Shown here piece after piece: positions 25,715 to 35,616 of a DNA stretch of 64,000 nt; within the stretch, counting starts at the first letter, position 1; each line of letters opens with the position of its first letter. The notes under the pieces are model-generated. The model searched no databases and was not told where the DNA came from. It saw nothing but the letters and a program-made list of their open reading frames with translations. Source of the DNA: G963675935 sp963675935 (GTDB taxonomy: Bacteria > Planctomycetota > Planctomycetia > Pirellulales > Thermoguttaceae); contig OY780964.2 in NCBI GenBank assembly GCA_963675935.2, positions 1,054,001-1,118,000 on the forward strand, read 5' to 3'. A program made the position numbers and the translations under genes.

Positions 25715-27520
25715 ATGCCAAAAAAAGGAACACGATCTCTGTTGATTGGTGTGCTTGGTCTGAGTGCATTCCTACTTGGCTGTGCCGGGGGTATGGGATC
25801 GCACCAGAGCAAGCCGTCATCGACTGCCAACTCGCCGAATTCGGCGGCGAGCCCAGCCGTGGTGCGCCGGACCAGCTTCGAGGAAACCGCCCCGACGTCA
25901 CCAGCCGCCGCCAAAGCCCTGCCAACGATCTCCGGGGAACACGCGACGAGCATCAAAGTTTCGGAACCCGAGCCGATTCCCCCGCCGCCCGACGCCGAGC
26001 TTCCCCCGCCGACGCAATCGCCGGGAGTGGTGAAAAATCTGCCTCCGCCAAGCGTGCCTCAGACTGTCACCTTGCACGTCGATAATTTGGAAGTTCGCAA
26101 GGTTTTGGAAATGCTCAGCCGCGAGGCCAAGGCGAGCATTGTGGTGTCGCCGGGCGTCACGGGCATGGTCACGATGGACTTACAGAACAAGTGCCTCGAC
26201 GATGCGCTGACAATCATCGCCAAGCTGTGCCGGTTAAAAGTTCGTCGGGATGGCGACGTGGTCTTTGTTTCCACCGCTGCCGAGGTACGGGCGGCCGAGG
26301 AAGACAACCTGCCGGTTCGCGTGTATCGCCTGAACTACGTTCGGAGCGGCGACGTGATGCCGATGATCAAGCCGCTGTTGAGCAAGAGCGGCAAGGTCAG
26401 CCAGTCGCCCGACAGCGAAACCGGTCTGCCGACCGACATCCAAAAGTCCGACGAAAAAGGGTCAAGCGGCAATACCAGCGAGGTGAAGAAATCCGGGGGA
26501 AATTCCCTGGCCGGCGGTGAAATTGTCATTATCCAGGACTACGAGGAAACCCTCCAGAAAATCGACCGTGTCATTGCCCAAATCGACGTTCAACCCATCC
26601 AAGTGATGATTGAGGCCGTCATCCTTCAGGTGAAACTGGAAAAGGACATGGACTTGGGCGCCAGTCTCGCCATCTTGGACGATTCCAAACAAGTGCTTGG
26701 CGTCCTCGGCAATGGAGCGATGATCAACGCCGCCACCGGCGTGGTGCCGGCTACGGTGACTACGGCCGCCGGTGCCCTATCCAGCGGATTCGCCACCGAT
26801 TCCTACGGGCTGAAGTTCGGTTTTGTCGGCAACAAGTCGACCGCTTTCATCAAGGCCCTGGAAGGAAGGGGCGAAACCAAGATTCTCGCCTCTCCCCGCA
26901 TCATGGTCCTCAACAAGCAGCGTGCGGAAATCCATCTCGGCCAGAACTTGGGCTATCAAGACCAAACCACGACCCAGACGAGTACGAGCGCGGAAACAAA
27001 ATTCCTAAAAATCGGTACGCAACTCCGCTTGCGTCCCTACGTCATGGCCGACGGCATGATCCGCATGGAAGTCCATCCCGAACGAAGCACCGGCGCCTTG
27101 GACGACGAGGGCATCCCCCAGACCAACACTTCGCAAATCACCACGAACGTGATGGTTCCCGACGGAAACACCTTCATCATCGGCGGACTCATCGACGACG
27201 AAATCACCAAGGACTGGGAAGGCTTGCCATATTTGAGCGACATTCCGTGGATCGGCGGCCTATTCCGCCATACCTTCGATAAAACGACGAAAAAAGAGTT
27301 GGTGATCATCCTCACGCCGCACATTTGGCGACCGGAAACGCCGGACGCCCTGAATCATCTCGGAATGCCGCAATCTTTGGGAATTGGCGAGAAAGTCCGT
27401 CAACGGCCTTGCGCCGAAGCAAAGGACGGGCCGAGAATGTTGGAGATGGTCCAGCCGCAGCAGGCGTGCCCCCAAGGCGATCCAACGCCTGGCAGCCAGC
27501 CCCCCGCTCCGCGGCAATAA
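25715..27520 (+). CDS. Secretin-family outer-membrane lipoprotein (PilQ/GspD-like)
   Basis: The 601-residue product has a lipoprotein signal peptide with lipobox LLGC near residue 25. A Pro/Ser-rich linker follows, then an STN/N0-like domain (VTLHVDNLEVRKVLEMLSREAK), an N1-type domain, and the secretin channel domain at about 280-540. The channel domain has the signature VPDGNTFIIGGLIDDE and ends KKELVIILTPHI. Secretins form gated rings for type IV pili or type II secretion. It is about 15 kb from the pilus assembly genes and directly upstream of the chemotaxis operon. The start ATG at 25715 precedes the signal peptide correctly. Confidence 0.9.
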   Translation: MPKKGTRSLLIGVLGLSAFLLGCAGGMGSHQSKPSSTANSPNSAASPAVVRRTSFEETAPTSPAAAKALPTISGEHATSIKVSEPEPIPPPPDAELPPPTQSPGVVKNLPPPSVPQTVTLHVDNLEVRKVLEMLSREAKASIVVSPGVTGMVTMDLQNKCLDDALTIIAKLCRLKVRRDGDVVFVSTAAEVRAAEEDNLPVRVYRLNYVRSGDVMPMIKPLLSKSGKVSQSPDSETGLPTDIQKSDEKGSSGNTSEVKKSGGNSLAGGEIVIIQDYEETLQKIDRVIAQIDVQPIQVMIEAVILQVKLEKDMDLGASLAILDDSKQVLGVLGNGAMINAATGVVPATVTTAAGALSSGFATDSYGLKFGFVGNKSTAFIKALEGRGETKILASPRIMVLNKQRAEIHLGQNLGYQDQTTTQTSTSAETKFLKIGTQLRLRPYVMADGMIRMEVHPERSTGALDDEGIPQTNTSQITTNVMVPDGNTFIIGGLIDDEITKDWEGLPYLSDIPWIGGLFRHTFDKTTKKELVIILTPHIWRPETPDALNHLGMPQSLGIGEKVRQRPCAEAKDGPRMLEMVQPQQACPQGDPTPGSQPPAPRQ

Positions 27521-27823
27521 CTCCTTAGGGAGTACCTGCCTTTTCTGCCCCTCTCGCCCGTCCGACGGGAAATACCCGTGGGCGAGGGCGAGATATTCTG
27601 CCTTGCATTCTCTTATTGAGTATGTCGCGGCCGTTGTAACCGCTACAGGCTGGCCGCAAATTCTTGCCTATCCCGAAAACTCCCCGTTCTTTTGTTTGAC
27701 CCGAGCATCCGGGAGTCTAGGCTCCATTGTCACACCTTTGATTGCCCACCCAATTCGAAATCTGGTCGGATCGCATCGTTGGACGGATGCCGGACTTCCA
27801 GAAATCGCACCTTTGAGTCTGTC
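27521..27823. other. Intergenic, no gene seen
   Basis: Apart from a weak hairpin (ACTCCTTAGGGAGT, directly after the secretin stop) I see no RNA gene, clear promoter or credible reading frame here. Confidence 0.5.
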
Positions 27824-28510
27824 ATGGCATTCACCTACTTTTTCCGCGATGCCCAGACGTTGGAACTGCTGATTGACCGGGCGTTGCCGGCCTTGCGAGG
27901 CCAAGCGTATATCCGAATCTGGGACGCCGGTTGCGCGAACGGGGCGGAGCCTTTCACCCTGGCCATGTTGCTCCGCGAGCGGATGTCGGACTTCGTTTTT
28001 CGCAACGTGCGGATTCACGCCACCGACGTCGACGGCCAGTTCGGCCGGAACATCAGCGACGGAATCTACGCCGAGCAGGAAGTCAAGCGGATTCCGTACC
28101 CCATTCGCTACCGCTATTTCCAAGTGACCGACCAACCGGGCACGGCGCAGGTGGTCGATGAAATTCGCGAACGGGTGTCGTTCGTCCGGCACGATTTGCT
28201 TTCGCTCGTTCCGCCGCGCGAGGATTTCAGTTTGATCGTATGCAAGAACGTCTTGCTGCATTTCGACGAGACGGAGCGGCGGCAGGTGATTCGCATGTTT
28301 CACGGCGCGATGCGTCCCGGCGGGCTTCTGGCCACCGAACACACGCAGAAAATGCCGGAAAGCCTCGGCTCGATGTTTGAGCCGGTTTCCAATTGCGCCC
28401 AGATTTTCCGCCGCTTGGACCTGCCCGAGAGCGCGCACCCGTACATCGACGGCCCCCACGCGCCGGCCAGTCCCACGAAAAAAGAGGTTTTCCGAACACG
28501 ATACGTTTGA
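27824..28510 (+). CDS. CheR-like protein methyltransferase lacking the N-terminal helical domain
   Basis: The 228-residue product matches the CheR catalytic domain. The SAM-binding motif IRIWDAGCANGAEPFTLA lies near residues 29-46, an acidic ribose-binding ATDVDG near 66-71, and VCKNVLLHFDETERRQVI plus MRPGGLLATEHTQ in the second half. The helical N-terminal domain by which classic CheR contacts receptors is absent; compare the complete CheR at 32528-33400. It precedes the receptor gene, so it probably methylates receptor glutamates or has another target. The start ATG at 27824 was chosen from where the similarity begins; the ribosome site is weak. Confidence 0.75.
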   Translation: MAFTYFFRDAQTLELLIDRALPALRGQAYIRIWDAGCANGAEPFTLAMLLRERMSDFVFRNVRIHATDVDGQFGRNISDGIYAEQEVKRIPYPIRYRYFQVTDQPGTAQVVDEIRERVSFVRHDLLSLVPPREDFSLIVCKNVLLHFDETERRQVIRMFHGAMRPGGLLATEHTQKMPESLGSMFEPVSNCAQIFRRLDLPESAHPYIDGPHAPASPTKKEVFRTRYV

Positions 28511-28597
28511 GACAGGAGCGTAGAACGGAATTCATTTCGTTCCGCGGGATTTGACACACACGTTTTTTAATTGTTCCAACCCAAGAGGAGTGCTGTT

Positions 28598-30652
28598 ATG
28601 TTCGCGAAGATGAAGACAGGTACGAAAGTGATGGCGGGATTCGGCTTCGCCATTGTCGTGGCCGTGATCGTGGGCTTGGTCGGCTACCGAGGCATCAACA
28701 GCCTCACGAACCACGTCAACGAAGTCGGCACGACCCAACTGCCCAGCGTGCAGTATTTGAGTCAAATCACGGAAGGACAACTTCACGTGGGATACGGAGC
28801 GCGCGGGCTCATTCATCCCCAAATGATGGCTTCGCAAGTGCGGGCGCAACAGTATGAACGGTTCAGCAGAGGACGCACGATGGCGGAAGAGGGGATCAAA
28901 AATTACGAGACCCTCAAGCAGACGCCGGAACAACAGAAATTATGGGCGGAATTCCGCGCCACCTTTGACGCCTGGAAGAAGACCGTCCTCGAATTGGAAT
29001 CCATCGCGAAAGAAAAAGATCAGCTCGTCGCCTCGGGCTTGAAACTTAACGATCCCAAGGTGCTGGCCAACGACAAGCATTGCATGGAAGTGGCCTCCGG
29101 CTCGCGCGATGTCATGAACAAGTCCTCGGATCAATTGAAGGGCTTGACGGAATTGAGCCAAAGTCTGGCGAAAGCCGAAGTCGAGCAATCGGCCGCCGAC
29201 GCCTCGTCCAGTTCTGCGATGATGTTCTCGGCAATCGGCGTCGGCGTGGCCGCGATGGTGGCCTTGGGCCTCTTCATCGCCTTGAACGTCTCGAAGATGT
29301 TGTCCACCGTGATCGGCGAGGCCGCGCGGCTGTCGCAAGACGCCGTCGCCGGCAAGCTGCAAACCCGCGGCAATCCCGACCTCGTGAGCAACGAGTTCCG
29401 CCCGATCCTCACCGGCATCAACGACACGCTCGACGCCGTCATCGGACCGTTGAACATGAGCGCCGAGTACATGGAGCGCATCTCGAAGGGCGATATTCCC
29501 GAGAAGATCACCGACAACTACAACGGCGACTTCAACGAGATCAAGAACAATTTGAACCAGTGCATCGCAGCCATTAACGGCTTGATCGGCGAAGGCACGA
29601 CCCTGGCGAAAGCCGCGGCTGACGGCGAACTTGACGTTCGGGCCGACGAGAACCGATTCCAGGGCAAGTTCCGCGACATCATCCACGGCATGAACAACAT
29701 GCTCCAGGGTTTCGTCACCCCGGTGCGCGACATCGCCGGAACGCTCAAGCAGATGGCCGCCAAGGATTTCTCGCAACCCGTTGCGACGAACTACCCCGGC
29801 ATCTACGGACGGCTCCGCGACGACGTGAATCTGGTCGTGACGAACATGCGTGACGCGATCCAGCAGATCGGCGAGAGCGCCAATCAGTTCGCCGAAGGCT
29901 CGCGGACCATCGCCGAGAGCGCCCAGACCTTGGCCCAAGGGGCCCAGACGCAAAGCGCCAGCGTTCAGGAAATGACGGCTTCGACCGAGGAGCTTGCCCG
30001 ATCGGTCGGCGCGGTCAAGGAAAACTCGAACGATTCGACCAAGGTCGCCGAGAAGGCCAGCCAGTTGGCCGAGCAAGGCGGCAAGGCGGTGCAGAAGTCG
30101 ATCGAGTCGATGGAACAGATTCGCACCAGTTCGCAGCAGATCAGCGAGATCATCCAGGTGATTTCGGAGATTGCGAGCCAGACGAACCTGCTGGCCTTGA
30201 ACGCGGCGATCGAGGCCGCCCGGGCCGGCGAACACGGCATGGGATTCGCCGTCGTGGCCGACGAAGTGCGGAAGCTGGCCGAGCGGTCGAACCAAGCCGC
30301 CCGCGAGATTTCCTCGCTCATCAAGGAATCGACCACTCGCGTGGAAGAGGGCGCGCAGTTGAGCGCACAAACCGGCGAGTCGCTCAAGCAGATCATCAAG
30401 GCTTCCGAGGAAACGGCGGCCAAGATTTCCGAGATCGCCGCGGCCACCATGCAGCAGGCCGCGAACGCCCAGGAAGTGTCGAAGGCCATCCAAGGCGTGT
30501 CGGCCGTGACCGAGCAGGCCGCCGCCGGAAGCGAGCAGATGGCGTCGAGCAGCGAAGAGCTTGGCGCCCAGGCCGCGGTGCTCCGCGATCTGGTCGGCCA
30601 ATTCCACGTCGGCGGCAACGTCGCTTCGCATCGGAGCATGGCCACCGCGTAA
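28598..30652 (+). CDS. Methyl-accepting chemotaxis protein
   Basis: The 684-residue receptor has a first membrane segment at about 11-30. A helical extracytoplasmic sensor (four-helix-bundle type) follows to about 208, a second membrane segment at about 212-233, HAMP-like regions, and a long coiled signalling domain. The hairpin tip is recognisable at about 525-560 (TNLLALNAAIEAARAGE, then VVADEVRKLAERS). It senses ligands outside and controls CheA through CheW. There is no C-terminal tethering pentapeptide. AAGAGGAG precedes the ATG. It leads into CheW after a strong hairpin. Confidence 0.93.
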   Translation: MFAKMKTGTKVMAGFGFAIVVAVIVGLVGYRGINSLTNHVNEVGTTQLPSVQYLSQITEGQLHVGYGARGLIHPQMMASQVRAQQYERFSRGRTMAEEGIKNYETLKQTPEQQKLWAEFRATFDAWKKTVLELESIAKEKDQLVASGLKLNDPKVLANDKHCMEVASGSRDVMNKSSDQLKGLTELSQSLAKAEVEQSAADASSSSAMMFSAIGVGVAAMVALGLFIALNVSKMLSTVIGEAARLSQDAVAGKLQTRGNPDLVSNEFRPILTGINDTLDAVIGPLNMSAEYMERISKGDIPEKITDNYNGDFNEIKNNLNQCIAAINGLIGEGTTLAKAAADGELDVRADENRFQGKFRDIIHGMNNMLQGFVTPVRDIAGTLKQMAAKDFSQPVATNYPGIYGRLRDDVNLVVTNMRDAIQQIGESANQFAEGSRTIAESAQTLAQGAQTQSASVQEMTASTEELARSVGAVKENSNDSTKVAEKASQLAEQGGKAVQKSIESMEQIRTSSQQISEIIQVISEIASQTNLLALNAAIEAARAGEHGMGFAVVADEVRKLAERSNQAAREISSLIKESTTRVEEGAQLSAQTGESLKQIIKASEETAAKISEIAAATMQQAANAQEVSKAIQGVSAVTEQAAAGSEQMASSSEELGAQAAVLRDLVGQFHVGGNVASHRSMATA

Positions 30653-30668
30653 CTCTTGACGACAATTC

Positions 30669-30711
30669 GCGCGGGGCGGCGGCCCGACAACGAAACGCCG
30701 CCGCCCCGCGC
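30669..30711 (+). terminator. Strong hairpin between MCP and cheW
   Basis: A 14-bp perfect stem (GCGCGGGGCGGCGG with CCGCCGCCCCGCGC) with a 15-base loop is followed by only CTTTCC. The lack of a proper T run suggests partial termination or 3'-end protection. This could set the ratio of receptor to CheW. Confidence 0.55.
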
Positions 30712-30751
30712 CTTTCCAATATCCTACCAACTACTTTCAGGGAGATATCCG

Positions 30752-31270
30752 ATGGCTACCGCCACAGTGGAATCGCGAAACGTGAAAAACACGTTCACCG
30801 AAGTCCACGGAACGATGCAACTGGTCAGCTTCACGTTGGCCAAGGAGTTGTACGGAATTGAAATCACCAAGGTGCGCGAGATCATTTTGATCACCGACAT
30901 CACGCGCATCCCCGAAACCCCCGACTTCCTCAAGGGACTGATCAACCTCCGAAGCACGGTGATTCCGGTCATCGACCTCCGGGTGCGGTTCGGCCTGCCC
31001 GAGGGAGAACTGACCGACGAGAGCCGGATCATGGTGCTCCAGGCATGCGGGAAGACGATCGGGATCGTAGTCGACGCGGTGAGCGAAGTTTTGCGGGTCA
31101 AGCAGGACCAGATTTCTCCGCCTCCCCCGACAGTCGCCGGACTGGGCCGCGAGTATTTGAGCGGCTTGGTCAAACTCGACGAAAAGCTGCTGATCTTGCT
31201 GGACATCGACAAGATCTTCGGCGAAGAGGAACTGCAAGCCATGAAAAACGCCGTCGCCGCCGCCGGCTGA
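30752..31270 (+). CDS. cheW: CheW, chemotaxis coupling protein
   Basis: The 172-residue product is a single CheW domain. It contains QLVSFTLAKELYGIEITKVR at the start, then LINLRSTVIPVIDLR and IGIVVDAVSEVLRV. It bridges receptors to CheA. The ATG at 30752 has GGGAGA upstream. It sits between the receptor and cheB in the operon. A palindromic repeat of family R3 separates it from cheB. Confidence 0.95.
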   Translation: MATATVESRNVKNTFTEVHGTMQLVSFTLAKELYGIEITKVREIILITDITRIPETPDFLKGLINLRSTVIPVIDLRVRFGLPEGELTDESRIMVLQACGKTIGIVVDAVSEVLRVKQDQISPPPPTVAGLGREYLSGLVKLDEKLLILLDIDKIFGEEELQAMKNAVAAAG

Positions 31271-31289
31271 TCCATCACGGAAAGGGCAC

Positions 31290-31380
31290 TGTAGGAGGCG
31301 ACTCCAGTCGCCGATGGAGAGCCGGGCGTCCCGCAACCGCCCCCGAGCGTTCCATTCGGCGACGGGAGTCGCCTCCTACA
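31290..31380. repeat. Palindromic intergenic repeat, family R3 copy 1
   Basis: TGTAGGAGGCGACTCC on the left pairs with GGAGTCGCCTCCTACA on the right, and the neighbouring CGCCGA/TCGGCG also pairs. A shorter copy lies at 53642-53702. Confidence 0.85.
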
Positions 31381-31411
31381 GGCTGCCCCGCCGCACCGTT
31401 GGGAGAAAAGC

Positions 31412-32524
31412 ATGATGCAAGAAGCCATCCGCGTTCTAGTGGTCGATGATTCGGCCGTGATCCGGGCGATGATTTGCGATCGGCTCGAAGCCGCGCCGGA
31501 TCTGTCGGTGGTCGGAAAGGCCCGCGACGGCGCCGAAGCCCTGGCGAAGGTCGCCGAGTTGCGTCCCAATGTCGTCACGCTCGATCTACAGATGCCCGGT
31601 ATGGACGGTCTTGCCGTGCTGGACGCGATGTTCGAGATTGCCCCGATTCCGGTCATCATGGTCAGTTCCTTGACCCGCGCTGGCGCGGCGGTTACGCTCG
31701 ATGCGCTCGATCGGGGCGCAGTCGATTATGTGGCCAAGCCGGAACACAGTCGGGCTGGTCAGGCGGCCTTCGCGGAGGAACTGATCCAGAAGATTCGCGG
31801 CGCCGCTCGCATCGATGTTCGACGCATGATGGCCGCGAGGAAACGCCGCGCCGCTCTTGGCAAAGCATTGGATCGCCCGGTCGCCAAACCGGTTGCCAAA
31901 CCGGCCGCCAACTCTTATCCCGACGAGTTGGCCGACAAGTGCGTCGCGATTGGCATTTCGACGGGCGGACCGCCGGCGCTCACCCGGCTGCTGGCTGAAA
32001 TCCGGCCGCCCATGCCGCCGATCGTGATCGTCCAGCACATGCCGGCGCAGTTCACCGGACCGTTGGCCTCGCGGCTGAACTCGGTTTCAGCGTTGTCGGT
32101 GCATGAAGCCTCGTTGGGCGACGTGCTCGAGCCGAACGGCGTGTGGATTGCCCCCGGCGGAAAGCATTTGGAAATCTCTCGCCGCAACGGCGTGGCGAAG
32201 CTGTTGACTCGCGACGGCGACGTGGTCAGCGGCCACAAACCGTCGGCCGACGTGATGATGACCAGCGCGGCGAAGGCGTTCGGTCCGAATTGTCTCGGCG
32301 TCATCATGACCGGCATGGGCCGCGACGGCGCCGCCGGTTGCCGGGCGATCCGACAGGCCGGCGGGTTCGTCCTCGGCCAAGACGACGCCAGTTCCGACGT
32401 TTACGGCATGAACAAAGTGGCTTTCGTCGAGGGAAACGTGGACCGGCAATTCGCCCTGAGCGACGCGGCCGCAATGATCGCCCGACAGGTCCGTCGCCTT
32501 GGATGTGTGGAGGCGCTGGTCTAA
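31412..32524 (+). CDS. cheB: CheB, protein-glutamate methylesterase/deamidase
   Basis: The 370-residue product has a receiver domain (1-125; phospho-acceptor Asp58 in TLDLQMPGMDG), a Lys/Pro/Ala linker and a C-terminal methylesterase domain. The catalytic triad is visible: Ser in AIGISTGGP (about 183), His in VQHMPAQF (about 209) and Asp in MTGMGRDGA (about 303). It removes methyl groups from receptor glutamates when phosphorylated by CheA. GGGAGA precedes the first ATG; a second ATG follows directly. It is separated from cheR by only 3 bases. Confidence 0.96.
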   Translation: MMQEAIRVLVVDDSAVIRAMICDRLEAAPDLSVVGKARDGAEALAKVAELRPNVVTLDLQMPGMDGLAVLDAMFEIAPIPVIMVSSLTRAGAAVTLDALDRGAVDYVAKPEHSRAGQAAFAEELIQKIRGAARIDVRRMMAARKRRAALGKALDRPVAKPVAKPAANSYPDELADKCVAIGISTGGPPALTRLLAEIRPPMPPIVIVQHMPAQFTGPLASRLNSVSALSVHEASLGDVLEPNGVWIAPGGKHLEISRRNGVAKLLTRDGDVVSGHKPSADVMMTSAAKAFGPNCLGVIMTGMGRDGAAGCRAIRQAGGFVLGQDDASSDVYGMNKVAFVEGNVDRQFALSDAAAMIARQVRRLGCVEALV

Positions 32525-32527
32525 ACC

Positions 32528-33400
32528 ATGACAATGCAATCCACCATCATGCCGGTAACGCCGATCGGAGCGGTCGAACAGGTCAGCGACGCTCAATTGA
32601 GCCGCTATGCCGAGTTGATCTACGCATACACGGGCATTCGCGTGTCGCCGCAAAAGAAAACGCTGCTCTCGAACCGATTGCGCCGCCGGATGCGCTCGAC
32701 CGGCATCAAGACTTTCGAGGAATACTTCCAACGCATCAAGAAGCTCGCGAAGAACGATCCCGAATGGGACGCCTTCCTTCAGGAAATCACCACCCACGAA
32801 ACCTTCCTGTTCCGCGATGAATCGCAATGGGACTGGTTTCGCGGCGAGTATCTTCCGGGCATTGCGGCGGCGAACCCGCCGGGCATGATGCGTCCGGCGT
32901 TGAGGATATGGTCGGCGGCGTGCAGCACGGGTGACGAGGCGTACACCGCGGCTTGTTGCGCCGCGGCCTCCCTGGACCTCGCTCGATGGCAGGTGCGCAT
33001 CGTGGCCACCGACATCGGCGTCGGCGCCTTGGAACAGGCGAAGGCGGGCGTGTTCGGTGTGAGGGCAATGCGGCTCGTGCCACCGGAACTGCGCCGCCGA
33101 TTCTTCGTCAAAACGGACGCCGAGGCATGGAAAGCCTCGACGACGCTCGGAGACATGATTGCGTTTCGCCGACACAATCTGATGGAGCCGATCGGTGAAA
33201 GACCTTTTGACGTCACGCTGCTGAAAAACGTGCTAATCTACTTCAATGAGCAATCAAAGGCCGTGGTGCTTGATAACGTTCGCTCGGCGATGCGACCCGG
33301 CGGACTGCTTGTGGTGGGGATGGCTGAAGGCGTGGCCGACCATCTTCGAGACTTCGAGCGTTTGAAGCCCTGGCTCTATCGAAAACCCGTTCATCCATGA
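32528..33400 (+). CDS. cheR: CheR, chemotaxis receptor methyltransferase
   Basis: The 290-residue enzyme has the N-terminal helical receptor-binding domain (to about 85, ending in EITTHETFLFRD) and a SAM-dependent catalytic domain. The latter contains IWSAACSTGDEAYT, VATDIG and LLKNVLIYF. It methylates receptor glutamates and opposes CheB. Its TGA overlaps the ATG of cheA (ATGA at 33397-33400), so the two are translationally coupled. It is a second, full-length CheR in the operon besides the shortened one at 27824. Confidence 0.95.
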   Translation: MTMQSTIMPVTPIGAVEQVSDAQLSRYAELIYAYTGIRVSPQKKTLLSNRLRRRMRSTGIKTFEEYFQRIKKLAKNDPEWDAFLQEITTHETFLFRDESQWDWFRGEYLPGIAAANPPGMMRPALRIWSAACSTGDEAYTAACCAAASLDLARWQVRIVATDIGVGALEQAKAGVFGVRAMRLVPPELRRRFFVKTDAEAWKASTTLGDMIAFRRHNLMEPIGERPFDVTLLKNVLIYFNEQSKAVVLDNVRSAMRPGGLLVVGMAEGVADHLRDFERLKPWLYRKPVHP

Positions 33401-35616
33401 GTGCAATCATGACATCGACCGAACAACTGCCTGTCGAAAACCTGTTTGCCGGGCTTGAGGACGATCGGGAAAGCGCGTCGCCATATCTCTCGATTTTCAT
33501 CGACGAAGCGATGACCACGCTCGACGAGCTGGTCGAGGCGCTGCTGGCCCTGGAAACCGGCGGCGGCCATAAAAGCATCGAGCAACTGTTCTGCGCCGCC
33601 CATCGGATGAAAGGCTCGGCCGCCTCGATCGGCCTAAACCGCATTGCCAAGCTCTCCCACCTGATGGAAGACCTGATGCAGGCGATTGTCGACAAAGGCT
33701 GCTCGCCGACGCCGCAAATCGCCGATGCCTTGCTTGCCTGCACCGACGGGCTGCGGCAGAGTGTCGGTGTTTTGGGAAGCGGCGAAGCAGCGAACGATCA
33801 ATTCCCCAAACTGGCTCGGGAGCTTTTGGCCGCCCGCGCGACGATCGACGGCGAAATGTCAGCCGCAACCCCGCAAAGTGCGGCGGAAACGGCGAAAACA
33901 CAGCCGTCTTCGACGGGCGAGTCTTCGACAATTCAGTCCGTCAATAATCTGGATAAGTCGTCCGCGGTTGCGCCGCCAGACGGTCTAGCCGACCTGCGAG
34001 CGCGGATGCTGGTCGCCCTCCACGACATCCATCGCGACGACTTGCTGATCGGCAACATTCTCTTCGAGCCGAATCTTCCGCTGGTCGGGCTCAAGGCGCA
34101 ATTGATCCACAGCAAATTGATGAATTTCGGCGATCTCCGCCATATCAGCCCTCCGGCCGAGCAGTTCGAGAATCTCGAAACGATCGACGAGATGGAGTTT
34201 TGCATCGCCACCGACAAGAGTCCCGAGACGGTGCGGAGCATGTTGAAGGTGGCGGGCGTCCGCACGATGGCGGTCGAACCGCTGGAACGACGCCGGCAAA
34301 ACGAGGCGGCCGACGTCTCCGTCGAAACGGGCGTCAAGTCCGGCGAACACGCCGTCAAACCCGCCGAAACCCTGCGAGTCGACATCGAACGGCTCGACGA
34401 GTTAATGAACCTTGCCGGGCAGTTGGCCATCGGCAAGGCGCGCATCGCACAAATCGCCGACAAACTGAAAAGGGCCGTTGCCGATAAAGCGTATCTAACC
34501 GCCCGCGACGGCGTCGGCGACCTCCTCGAGACGATTCATCTGCTCGGCCGCGTCAGCGACGGCATCCAACAGGGCGTGATGAACATGCGCATGCTCCCGA
34601 TCGGGCCGCTGTTCAGCCGGTTCCATCGCGTGATCCGCGATTTGACGCATGCCAACGGCAAGGATATTCACCTGGAAATCAGCGGCGAGGGGACGGAACT
34701 CGACAAGCGGATGATCGACGAGCTTGGCGACCCGATGATCCACGTCATCCGCAACGCGGCCGACCACGGCATCGAATCGCCGGACGCGCGAGAGGCCGCG
34801 GGAAAGCCGCGGCACGGAACGATCTCGCTCAGCGCTTTCCATCGCGGCAGCAACATCATCATCCGCGTGTCGGACGACGGTCGCGGTCTGGACACCGCCC
34901 GCATCCGCCAAAAGGCCATCGATCGCGGCCTCGTTTCGGCGGCCGACGCCGAGCGCATGACGCCGCGCGAAATCCACCAGTTCATCTGGCTGCCGGGGCT
35001 TAGCACCGCCGAGAAGGTCACTGAAGTATCGGGCCGAGGCGTGGGCATGGACATCGTCCGGTCGAAGATCGAAGAAATCAACGGCTCGGTCGATGTCGAG
35101 AGCGAACCCGGCGTCGGAACGACATTCACGATCAAACTGCCGCTGACATTGGCCATACTGCCGAGCCTGATGGTCGAAATCGACGGCGACGTGTTCGCCG
35201 TTCCACTCGAATCGGTGGCGGAGATCGTCTGCATCGGCCGGCGCGAGGTGAACACGGTGCAGGGTCGCCGGATGGCCTCCGTCCGCGACCGCGTCGTGTC
35301 AATCCTCACGCTGGACACCGTGTTCAGTTGGCGGCAAGCCGCAAAAGAAAACTCCGAACGAGACGCCGACGCGCTGACCCTGGTCATCATCGGCGAAGGA
35401 AACCAGCAACTTGGCCTGGCCGTGAATCGTGTTCTCGGCGAGGAAGACGTGGTGATCAAATCGATCGCCGACAATTATCGCAACGTAGCGGGTATCGCCG
35501 GGGCCAGCATCCTCGGCGACGGCCGCATTTCCCTCATTCTCGATCCGCACGCGCTGATCGAAACGTCCTCACGCTCCGGCATTGCCGCGGCGAACACAGT
35601 GGAGAAACCACAATGA
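33397..35616 (+). CDS. cheA: CheA, chemotaxis histidine kinase
   Basis: The 739-residue product has the full CheA order. P1 (HPt) carries the phosphorylated His69 in AAHRMKGSAAS; a P2-like response-regulator docking domain lies at about 195-290; the P3 dimerisation helices at 325-400. The P4 ATPase has the N box MIHVIRNAADHGIES, DDGRGLD and GRGVGMDIV. The P5 CheW-like domain follows from about 585. It phosphorylates CheY and CheB. It overlaps cheR at its start and cheC at its end by 4 bases each (ATGA). Confidence 0.96.
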   Translation: MSAIMTSTEQLPVENLFAGLEDDRESASPYLSIFIDEAMTTLDELVEALLALETGGGHKSIEQLFCAAHRMKGSAASIGLNRIAKLSHLMEDLMQAIVDKGCSPTPQIADALLACTDGLRQSVGVLGSGEAANDQFPKLARELLAARATIDGEMSAATPQSAAETAKTQPSSTGESSTIQSVNNLDKSSAVAPPDGLADLRARMLVALHDIHRDDLLIGNILFEPNLPLVGLKAQLIHSKLMNFGDLRHISPPAEQFENLETIDEMEFCIATDKSPETVRSMLKVAGVRTMAVEPLERRRQNEAADVSVETGVKSGEHAVKPAETLRVDIERLDELMNLAGQLAIGKARIAQIADKLKRAVADKAYLTARDGVGDLLETIHLLGRVSDGIQQGVMNMRMLPIGPLFSRFHRVIRDLTHANGKDIHLEISGEGTELDKRMIDELGDPMIHVIRNAADHGIESPDAREAAGKPRHGTISLSAFHRGSNIIIRVSDDGRGLDTARIRQKAIDRGLVSAADAERMTPREIHQFIWLPGLSTAEKVTEVSGRGVGMDIVRSKIEEINGSVDVESEPGVGTTFTIKLPLTLAILPSLMVEIDGDVFAVPLESVAEIVCIGRREVNTVQGRRMASVRDRVVSILTLDTVFSWRQAAKENSERDADALTLVIIGEGNQQLGLAVNRVLGEEDVVIKSIADNYRNVAGIAGASILGDGRISLILDPHALIETSSRSGIAAANTVEKPQ

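Noticed and set aside
28940..30730. A 596-codon minus-strand frame opposite the MCP
   Set aside because: Mirror of the repetitive helical MCP codons; no start signal.
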